Of a stretch of 64,000 bases of DNA, positions 1 to 64,000 are shown piece by piece. The stretch is from Oreohelix idahoensis (Eukaryota > Mollusca > Gastropoda > Stylommatophora > Oreohelicidae). The notes under the pieces are model-generated. The model made no database searches and was not told the origin of the DNA. It saw nothing but the letters and a program-made list of their open reading frames with translations. Positions within the stretch are counted from its first letter, which is position 1. Every line of letters starts with the position of its first letter. The position numbers were made by a program, and so were the translations under genes. The DNA is taken from positions 253,501 through 317,500 of the forward strand of contig JAMPIV010012152.1 in assembly GCA_024509875.1 (NCBI GenBank), given 5' to 3'.

Positions 1-782
<782 letters not shown>

Positions 783-1229
783 GTATAACATTAGTTATTG
801 AGAGATAGAGCGACTTCTGGTGTCCTGGGCAATAGAGACCAGATCTATATATCTACTCGATCTATTTTTTCTTATCATAACTCCTGAGCAATAGAGACCC
901 CATCTTTGTATCTACTTGATCAATTTTTTGTTATCATAATTCCAGGGTGACAGAAATTAGACTCGTAGGCTTACCTGCTTTATACGTATTTTTCGAATAT
1001 CTGGATGACAGAAAAGTCATGATTTGTATTCATTTCTCGCAATTTCTGTGTGATAATGACCAGATTTATAAGTCTACTTGTTTGATATTCCTGTATCGTA
1101 ACTTCTGGGTGATTGATGATGACAATATTTATAAACCTACTTACTTTATATTCTTTAACAGAGATCCTTGTGATGTAATATTTGTATTGCTATGGATCGT
1201 CGTGTACTAGAATGTATCCCTGTGTCTAT

Positions 1230-1501
1230 GGGAGCCGCGCTGGTGTAATGGTTACCACGTTGCGCTAGCGACCAGGTTTTCAAGGTTCAAGCCCGGGCGC
1301 GAGCATTTGTAGGAGTGTCATCGACCGGGATTTTGACTGAATAATCTGAATGGCTCCTGAGATAAACCCTCTGTGGATGGGAAGGAGCGAAGCTCCTGAC
1401 TGGGTTGGAAGGAAAGTCCGCAGGCTGCCCAGCCTCGCAATGACATGTCATTGGGCCGAAGGGCTGAAAGCCCAAGTGCCGCTGGTTAAGAAAAAAAAAA
1501 A
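1230..1501 (+). mobile_element. tRNA-derived SINE, copy 1
   Basis: It starts GGGAGCCGCGC. The A box is TGGTGTAATGG (1241-1251) and the B box GGTTCAAGCCC (1284-1294). A non-tRNA body and an A-run near 1490-1501 follow. Imperfect 14-bp target duplications flank it: ATCCCTGTGTCTAT (1216-1229) and ATCTCTGTGGCTAT (1501-1514). Its head matches the SINE at 60912-61303 on the other strand. The 3' half cannot pair as an acceptor stem, so it is not a functional tRNA gene. Confidence 0.8.
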
Positions 1502-1514
1502 TCTCTGTGGCTAT

Positions 1515-3071
1515 CAAAAAGGTTCAGTATTGGTAAACTTTTTTGCTTTCTGCAGTTCATTCTGTCGAATTTCGATGTACTGTGTTGAAGACCAATCTGT
1601 GAGTGATATCTATTTTGGCTGTTTTGTATGTGTTCCAGCCCAGTGCCTGTTGGCAAAGTTGAATTGTAAATACATGTTTTATTTATATATGTAGATTTTG
1701 AGCTATGTATTAAACAATCAAAATTGTCATTTAATGTCTTTTTTTTTCAATTTGTACCAGATCGAGTGTCGCGAGAGGAGATAGTCTGACCTTCACCCCG
1801 AAATGTGAACATTTACTGCTGAGTGATCTTCAGCGTGGATAATGGATCTATGACATCACTTTGTTTACCAACAGAGAAACTACTAATTTTGTCACAACTA
1901 TAATTCTGCTCTACATAAAGCGATAAACATATCATTATTTAGTTTATTCTTATTCATAAGAGAGCCGGGAAACGTTTACGTTAACCTTAGTAAACGTAAA
2001 ATGTAAATGCCACATCAACGTTTAAGTACGGATCACATGACAAGGGCACCAGCGTATCTTACATACCAGTACATCTCAAGGATAAATAACGCGCCAAGAT
2101 ATCGGGCCAGGACTCGCAACTTAAACCGTGCTGTTTTATGTCCTACACATTGTCATCGGGATATTATTTAAGAACTTCTTTATGTTCTTTCCTGCTTTCC
2201 ATAACTCAGCGTCATTTATCAGCAGCGTATGACCAACTCGATCTTCGACCTTTATATTAGCACTTTTTATGACTGCCAGGAACACAGACAACCATAAGTT
2301 GTAAGCCAATGCTTTTCAATCTCATATAACATCTTGCCAATCGCATATAACATTTTGTCCATCGTTATCTATAACAAACAAGGAAGTACAGCATCGACCA
2401 CTAAGATTAACTAGAGCCATGTTAACTGTCAATAAGTAATTTGCAATCAGCAAACTGGTAATATACAAATAAACAAGTTTAAATATACAGCTACCAACAG
2501 CTGTTTGACTCATGTTTTTGTTAGTTATATCTTGCTAAAAATGGCAGGAAACCTGACCAATACCGGGTTTTGTCGCCGCCTTCGACATGTTAGCGAATGT
2601 CAGTGTGTGTAATCAAACACCTTTGTTGTGGTTTTGAGATTGCTTTCTACATCCATATAGCAGACTGGATAAGAAGTGTGCAGTCCACTGTGTTTAAACT
2701 AAACCGTCCTAGACAGAAACAAGCATTTTCTTTGAGTAATTCTTACTCCTAAAGAGCGGACTTCAGTAACACTAAAAGTCATGAAAACTGAGATGATCAT
2801 TGGTCTGTTTGGAAATACGTCGACGGGTTGGAAAGATAAAACTTCAGTCAGAATAGAGACCTAAGTGGAAGTCACGACTGGACCAGTTTGTGAGAACTAT
2901 TCTGTTTGTTTGTTTTTGTTTTTTCGTGAGAAGTGATACATCTTATATGGTCTTTCCTCATGCATCGCCAATATTACGGATTTGCATATGGCGCGGTTTA
3001 GGGTGCATGATCGCAGACCTCGAATGGTAACTGCATCAAATTGAGATCTATGTAGGTATGACTCTACACAC
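1515..3071. other. Region upstream of the GCNT-like start codon
   Basis: No repeat family is recognised. It would hold the promoter or 5' UTR if transcription starts nearby. No convincing TATA box or splice-joined upstream coding exon was found, and the in-frame TGA at 3042 closes the coding frame. Confidence 0.4.
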
Positions 3072-57801
<54,730 letters not shown>

Positions 57802-60600
57802 TAGCTCCTGGCTACAAGGCTGATTTAAGACATCTCTGGGCCTCACAAAATGAGAGTTGGATCATGTGATGAGGCAAAATCAGATTAGCCAAGATCTTCG
57901 AAATAACAAAAGTAGCATCAGTTCACCATTTCCTTTATTGCACACTATTTAGCCACCATTTCAGCTGGGTGACGTGCAAGAAGCCTGCGTAATAGCTTTC
58001 TTATGGTGTCTGTAGGAATGCTTTTTTACATGATGAGGTTGAGAGATGGAGCATGTGTATATAAATCTTATGAGTCAAGATCTTCAAAATAGCAAACATA
58101 TCATTTCATCATTTTCTGTTTTTCTCCATACAGAGATTGGAGCTACAACTGCACCTATCCTCCTTGTAGCAAACCTGCACCAAAATATTTGTTGGCCCTA
58201 GAAGCAGTGGTTTTTGTAGCAATATTTTTTATATGATAAAGTTGCCAGTTCTGGGCTGATTTAAGATAGTATGGGGCCCCACAAGGTGAAAGTTGGGGCC
58301 TGCCTATAGAAGAAGTTTTATTAGCAAATATCTACAAAGCAACAAACTTATCATAGGTCCCCACAAGACGAAATTTGGAGCCTGCCTATAGAAGTCTTCA
58401 AGGATCTTCAAAGCAACAAACTTATCATAGGTTGCCATAAGACGAAAGTTGGAGCCTGCCTATAGAAGTCTTCAATGATCTACAAAGCAACAATCCTATC
58501 ATAGGTCCCCACAAGAAGTTGGAGCCTGCCTATAGAAGAAGTCTTCAAGGATCTACAAAGCAACAATCCTATCATAGGTCCCCACAAGATGAAAGTTGGA
58601 GCCTGCTTATAGAAGAAGTCTTCAAGGATCTACAAAGCAACAATCCTATCATAGGTCCCCACAAGATGAAAGTTGGAGCCTGCTTATAGAAGAAGTCTTC
58701 AAGGATCTACAAAGCAACAAACTTATCATAGGTCCCCACAAGATGAAAGTTGGAGCCTGCCTATAGAAGAAGTCTTCAATGATCTACAAAGCAACAAACT
58801 TATCATAGGTCCCCACAAGATGAAAGTTGGAGCCTGCTTATAGAAGAAGTCTTCAAGGATCTACAAAGCAACAATCCTATCATAGGTCCCCACAAGATGA
58901 AAGTTGGAGCCTGCTTATAGAAGAAGTCTTCAAGGATCTACAAAGCAACAAACTTATCATAGGTCTCCACAAGATGATAGTTGGAGCCTGCCTATAGAAG
59001 AAGTCTTCAATGATCTACAAAGCAACAAACTTATCATAGGTCCCCACAAGATGAAAGTTGGAGCCTGCCTATAGAAGAAGTCTTCAAGGACCTACAAAGC
59101 AACAAATTTATCATAGGTCCCCACAAGATGAAAGTTGGAGCCTGCCTATAGAAGAAGTCTTCAAGGATCTACAAAGCAACAAACTTATCATAGGTCCCCA
59201 CAAGATGAAAGTTGGAGCCTGCCTATAGAAGAAGTCTTCAAGGATCTACAAAGCAACAATCCTATCATTGGTCCCCACAAGACGAAAGTTGGAACCTGCC
59301 TATAGAAGAAGTCTTCAAGGATCTACAAAGCAACAAATTTATCATAGGTCCCCACAAGACGAGAGTTATCTACAAAGCAACAAACTTATCATAGGTCCCC
59401 ACAAGATGAGAGTTATCTACAAAGCAACAAACTGATCATAGGTCCCCACAAGACGAGAGTTATCTACAAAGCAACAAACTTATCATAGGTCCCCACAAGA
59501 TGAGAGTTATCTACAAAGCAACAACTTATCATAGGTCCCCACAAGACGAGAGTTATCTACAAAGCAACAAACTTATCATAGGTCTCCACAAGATGAGAGT
59601 TATCTTCAAAGCAGCAAACTTATCATAGGTCTCCACTAGATGAGAGTTATCTACAAAGCAACAAACTTATCATAGGTCCCCACAAGATGAGAGTTATCTA
59701 CAAAGCAACAAACTTATCATAGGTCCCCACAAGACGAGAGTTATCTACAAAGCGACAAACTTATCATAGGTCCCCACAAGATGAGTTATCTACAAAGCAA
59801 CAAACTTATCATAGGTTCCCACAAGACGAGAGTTATCTACAAAGCAACAAACTTATCATAGGTCTCCACAAGATGAGAGTTATCTTCAAAGCAGCAAACT
59901 TATCATAGGTCCCCACAAGATGAGAGTTATCTACAAAGCAGCAAACTTATCATAGGTCTCCACAAGATGAGAGTTATCTTCAAAGCAGCAAACTTATCAT
60001 AGGTCCCCACAAGATGAGAGTTATCTACAAAGCAACAAACTTATCATAGGTCCCCACAAGATGAGAGTTATCTACAAAGCAGCAAACTTATCATAGGTCC
60101 CCACAAGATGAGAGTTATCTTCAAAGCAACAAACTTATCATAGGTCCCCACAAGACAAGAGTTATCTACAAAGCAACAAACTTATCATCATATCCCTCTT
60201 TTAGTCCCTATGGAGCATAGAGCTACCAGTACAGCTGCCCTTGACCTTGCATGAAACCTGCACACTAGCATTCTTATGCTCTTCAGCAGTAATTTATGTA
60301 CGAGCAATATTTTTTTTACAAGATAAGGTTGCCAGCTCCAGGCTGACTTAAGACATTTTGCGGCCCCACAAAACTAAAGTTGGAGCATGTGTATAGAAAT
60401 CTTATTAGCCAAGATCTTCAAATAACAAACTTATAATTTCATAATTTCCTGTTTCACCCACTAAGGAGTATCGAATGACCAATAAAGCTGGCCATTTTTG
60501 AAGAAGCCTGCACCATGTCATTTGATGTTTTGCAGCAGTGGTTTCTCTTGTAATGTTTTTATACATGACGAGGGTGCTAGCCCCATAATAACCTCATATT
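57802..60600 (+). repeat. Three-level nested satellite after the GCNT-like stop codon
   Basis: Outer units of about 230 bp (from 57798, 58225 and 60190 onward) share GGCTGATTTAAGACAT, TTGGAGCATGTGTATAG and CTGTTTTTCTCC. Inside, 58310-59350 is about 13 copies of a 77-bp unit (AAGTTGGAGCCTGCCTATAG, AAGAAGTCTTCAAGGATC, TACAAAGCAACAAACTTATC, ATAGGTCCCCACAAGATGA). From about 59352 to 60185 the unit is 47 bp, about 18 copies. The 47-bp unit is the 77-bp unit minus exactly 30 bp (GGAGCCTGCC to TTCAAGG). Frames inside are shadows. Confidence 0.9.
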
Positions 60601-60738
60601 TATCACATTATTCAACATTCATCAGCGAGCCGTGGCTTTGTTCATTCTTTGTTTCATCAGAGATTTAAGGAAACTAGGCCAGGCTTACAAACATCTACAT
60701 GGTCAGATCCACACGAATACCTTTCTTTGCTGCTTTTT

Positions 60739-60744
60739 AATAAA
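60739..60744 (+). promoter_or_regulatory. Candidate polyadenylation signal of the GCNT-like gene
   Basis: AATAAA, the first one I found after the stop codon at 57801, 2.9 kb downstream and just beyond the nested satellite. Use by this gene is inference. Confidence 0.3.
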
Positions 60745-60909
60745 AGATTAATGCTTATTTAAATGTATTCAAGCACTGTGTACTTATTGCTGTAATTTGG
60801 TTAGTTTTATTGGCTGTGCCTTCTTGGGAACTGGATTTTTTTCATCACTTTTCTGGTTACAACTGCTGAGGGTATATCCTAAGCTCATTTATCGTGTCGT
60901 AATTATGTA

Positions 60910-60911
<2 letters not shown>

Positions 60912-60957
<46 letters not shown>

Positions 60958-61303
60958 GTTCGCCCGCTAATACTCGAGGGCGAAATCTCAGGTTATTATT
61001 ATTTTATGTCTAACCTGACATTGATTTTACGTGAGTATCCCTTTATTTCTTGTACAGAGACAGGTGTCCCTCGCCATTCAGGCAAATACTCGCCGATTTC
61101 GGAGGTACCCATTGCAGCTGGGTCGGCTCAGGAGCCGCCAGTCCCTGGTCGACGACACTCCTTCAAATTTCCTCGCCAGGTCTCGAGTTAATCCAGTCCA
61201 AATCCCGGTCGACGAAAAATCCTCAAATGCCGTCGCCCGGGTTTGATCCTGTATCACCCGGTCGCCAGAGCGGTGTTGTAACCACTACGCTAGCGCGGCT
61301 CCC
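60912..61303 (-). mobile_element. tRNA-derived SINE, copy 2 (full, poly-A tailed)
   Basis: On the minus strand it starts GGGAGCCGCGCTAGCG, with an A box near 61285 (TAGCGTAGTGG) and a B box near 61250 (GGATCAAACCC). A 280-bp body and a 44-bp A tail (T-run at 60912-60955) follow. A perfect target duplication ATTATGTAAG flanks it (60902-60911, 61304-61313). The head is shared with 1230-1501. Confidence 0.88.
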
Positions 61304-61589
61304 ATTATGTAAGTAACATAGAAGGTAAGAACAACGGACCATACCACAAGGTATTTCGGAGTTTGACACTCGCTTTAATTATAACTGACGGAAATGTGTC
61401 TAAAGTTTGGTTTAGTTTTAAGGACTATCTTCATTTCACACGAACAACTCCATCAGTGCTCCAATCTCCTCCCTTAGATCACACAAGGATGATCTCAGCA
61501 CAGTGCACGAACTCCGTAGCACCAGCTAGAATCCTAATGTGTGTATATAGGAATCGCACATTCTTTAAATATTTTTGTGGTGGGCAGGT

Positions 61590-61904
61590 TTCTAATTTTT
61601 AAATTTTGCCAGGGTAGTGGCCTTTGAGACAGGCCTATTCTTTACGATTTCCAACTGCCGTGGGGTTTTAAACGTGCGCAACTTGCACACGGGACCTCCT
61701 ATTTTTTCGCCCTTATCCAAGATAGCTAGGCATCCGATCTCACTAACCAGGAAATGGGGGGGGGGGGGGGGGGATATGACATCATTAGAACCACTGGTTC
61801 TGAAAAACATTTCCAGAAATTATATTCCCTCAACTGGGAATCGAACCCGGTACCTCTAGAACTCGTGGCAGACGCCATACCTCTTAGCCACTCCGACCCC
61901 ACAC
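61590..61904 (-). mobile_element. Second tRNA-derived SINE family
   Basis: The minus strand starts GGGGTCGGAGTGGC, with A box TGGCTAAGAGG (61880-61890) and B box GGTTCGATTCC (61837-61847). The tRNA-like head has no matching 3' acceptor strand. The body includes a homopolymer (G-run 61747-61773 on the plus strand) and ends A-rich near 61590. Target duplications were not found, so the 3' end is approximate. Confidence 0.7.
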
Positions 61905-62039
61905 TAAAGTGAAGGGTCTTACTTCGCTAAAAGTGGGCACAACGCCTTAAAAACATAGTAAGCATTGATTTTCCCTTAGATTATATCCCTTGTCGGATAT
62001 GCGAAAGTTGGCTTACATGTTTAGTGTTTCACTTAAATG

Positions 62040-62480
62040 AATTTTATGTCATGTTACGTGTTTGGAGCGTCCACGAACAGCCTACTTTGTCGTTCCCCTT
62101 CTACCATGAGGTGTAAAGATTTGGAAGAAAGAGCGCCAGATTATCCTATCGTCTGTCTTCCTCCTGGCCTGGTTCCATTCTAGTCCTCGGTCCTTCAAAG
62201 ATTGTCTAATGTTGTCCTCCCAGCGAACTCTGGGTCGTCCTGGGGGTCTGGATCCCTGGCTCTTTGTTTCCCACGCTTGTCGTGGTAGCCGATCTTCTCC
62301 CATTGTGCAGACATGGCCAAACCATCGTAGTTGGCACTGTTCAATTTGGGTCTGCAGGGGGTGGGATTTTAGGCCTTGACGTATCGTCTGGTTGCGGACC
62401 ATGTCTCTTCTTGTTACTTCAACCACCTTTCTCAGATACCTTATTTCTGAGGTTTGGATCTAGCTTTTGTGGGTCCACGA
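62040..62480 (-). pseudogene. LINE ORF2 C-terminal fragment (114 codons open)
   Basis: The minus-strand frame 62426-62082 contains QLRWFGHVCTMGEDRLPRQA, then GSRPPGRPRVRWEDNIRQSL and DRGLEWNQARRKTDDR. This is the LINE ORF2 C-terminal signature: LRWFGHV, R-P-QA, GRPR-RW, DI. The reverse transcriptase is not present, so it is a 3' remnant. Confidence 0.75.
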
Positions 62481-62931
62481 ACAACCAACCAACTGAATAT
62501 GTTGTGACCGCGGTAACGCGAGACCATCTCACTCAGAATGACGGATAATTCAGCACTGGCGCTGAAAATATGAGGACATTGATACTGTTGATATAGATTA
62601 AACTCGAGACTATTCATCAGAAGATAGCAGAAATAAGAACCTACATACGCAGATTGCAATTCTCGAAAGATAACACACCACACAGATCGGCCAGAAGGAA
62701 ATGTACGGATAAGCCAGAGAATTTACACAAGCAGATTCGAGGTGAAGAAACTATGTTAGCTAGGCCTACCCAAAACAATTTATCTTTAGATGGTTTTTGT
62801 AAGAACATACTTTTCGTCGTACATTTTTTGGTGATTGGAATATGGTTATAACTTTTGTGATAAGAACATGCTGAGGGTTGCCGTAAAACTATGTTAACCT
62901 GTTAGATGAAGGAAGATAGTGAATGTCAGAC

Positions 62932-62998
62932 GGGCCTGCGTGCCCAATTCTTAACCCTTTGAAAATAAAGTTCGTTCGTTCGTTCGTTCGTTCGTTCT
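62932..62998 (+). mobile_element. Non-LTR retroelement 3' end, copy 3 (TTCG tail)
   Basis: GACGGGCCTGCGTGCCCAAT, then TCTTAACCCTTTG and AAAATAAAGTTCG, followed by six or so TTCG repeats. Same terminus as 669-713 and 4918-4962. Confidence 0.65.
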
Positions 62999-64000
62999 TA
63001 CTGGGCCAAAAGGCAAGTCAAAGACAGCTAGTAAGGAATTGGTCTCCCCACCTCTCGAAGGTGGACCTGGCATAGTGAAGTATTTAAAAGTTCTCTTCCC
63101 AACGTATTTGCTATGGGACTACCTTTAAAGTCCCATTAAGACTTACCAATCATATTTTCGTTCATATTACTGTTTACTATGGGAGATGTTAATGCGCTGC
63201 TTTTTTAAAAATGTACCTCCATTCTGGGATATCATCTTCTCCACTTTAAGTTTGCTGGTACGAATTTACTGGTTACCCTAGAATTATATCTCTGCCCGTG
63301 TATACTTTTTATACGAATGTCTACATCTGTAATAGTACCTGTAACTGTATGATTGTGTGTATGTATGTCTCGGTGAGTGTGTTTATTTTTCATTGGTGTA
63401 TGTGTGTGCATGTTTCTTTACCTTTATCAGTGTGTGTGTGTGTCTAAATGTGTCCTGTCATATTCTGTCTATGTACTCCTGTAGAGTACACCTATGTATG
63501 TTTATGCTTGCCTGTCTGTCTGTGTTTGTGCTTGTCCGTATAGTTTTATTCTGTATATGTTTCTATGTTTGTGTCTATATACATTTGTGTACGTGTATAT
63601 TTTTATTTTTTCCCAATCTGAATCTATATAGATTTGTATACGTGTTTCTCTGTATTTGTAGTCTTTCCCTGTTTATATTGATTTGTGTATGTATGTTTCT
63701 GTGTCTGTTTATCTTTCCCTTCCAGTCACTGTTTCTATGTGTCCATATAGAATTATGCCAGTTTGTGTTTTAATATCCGTATAATTTTTCGTTTGTCTGT
63801 TTTTGCACATGTTTATACAGATGTGTGCGTGTCTTTATATGTTACTGCACACATGTCTGCCTCTATTTGTAACTGTGTATACATTCGTATGTCTGTGTCT
63901 ACATATCTTTTGCAATGCAAGAAATACGACCAAAGCAGACAAAATGTAAAAGATTACTGCAAAATTGAAATGTAGAAAATGTCGTGGGCACCAAGTTTCC
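62999..64000. other. Unassigned sequence with T/G-rich low complexity
   Basis: From about 63350 to 63910 the sequence is TGTGTATGT-like with loose periodicity. A 138-codon frame there is Cys/Val/Phe-rich low complexity. No gene or RNA is supported. Confidence 0.45.

Noticed and set aside
57802..60185. CRISPR-like regular repeats
   Set aside because: Units are directly tandem with no unique spacers, in a eukaryotic gene; a satellite.
63357..63773. 138-codon Cys/Val/Phe-rich ORF
   Set aside because: Low-complexity T/G-rich DNA without family features.

Overview
This window comes from an animal nuclear genome. It has a spliced gene with long introns, tRNA-derived SINEs, LINE 3' ends, Ty3/gypsy LTR retrotransposons, a Penelope-like element (PLE), and many microsatellites and minisatellites. 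The repeat mix (PLE with a hammerhead-like motif, Gmr1-type gypsy elements, a LINE/SINE tail ending in TTCG repeats) suggests a lophotrochozoan, most likely a mollusc and perhaps a gastropod. That placement is inference. No bacterial gene, operon or CRISPR array is present.

The backbone is one plus-strand host gene. Six coding exons (3072-3741, 26398-26551, 28162-28297, 45129-45210, 51874-52047, 57506-57801) join in phase across GT/AG introns into a 503-residue type II membrane protein of glycosyltransferase family 14, a core-2/I-branching beta-1,6-N-acetylglucosaminyltransferase (GCNT-like). Its introns fill most of the window and are packed with repeats.

Intron 1 (3742-26397) carries a nested pair of LTR elements. 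Element A is on the minus strand, with LTRs 5093-6236 and 21498-23067 and TSD TTGGC; it encodes only a Gag-like protein. Element B is on the plus strand (11199-20186, TSD GGCCC) and sits inside A. B has gag, a truncated integrase, RT and RNase H in the unusual Gmr1 order (INT before RT), but no visible protease or integrase catalytic core. Intron 3 carries element C on the minus strand (34282-44083, TSD AGGGA), an almost intact Gmr1-type element with near-identical LTRs. A and C share their polypurine-tract region, so A may depend on C-like elements for mobility. Intron 5 holds a 5'-truncated PLE with a 14-bp target duplication.

The most unusual structure is in intron 5. A 48-bp tandem array derives from the exon-5/intron-5 junction itself, so many units carry the exon end plus a 5' splice-donor sequence. 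A weaker array of acceptor-like units lies just upstream of exon 5. Minisatellites also lie close to exons 1, 3, 4 and 6. Downstream of the stop codon is a three-level nested satellite (about 230-bp, 77-bp and 47-bp units). The last 3.4 kb holds SINEs, a LINE fragment and low-complexity sequence with no supported gene.
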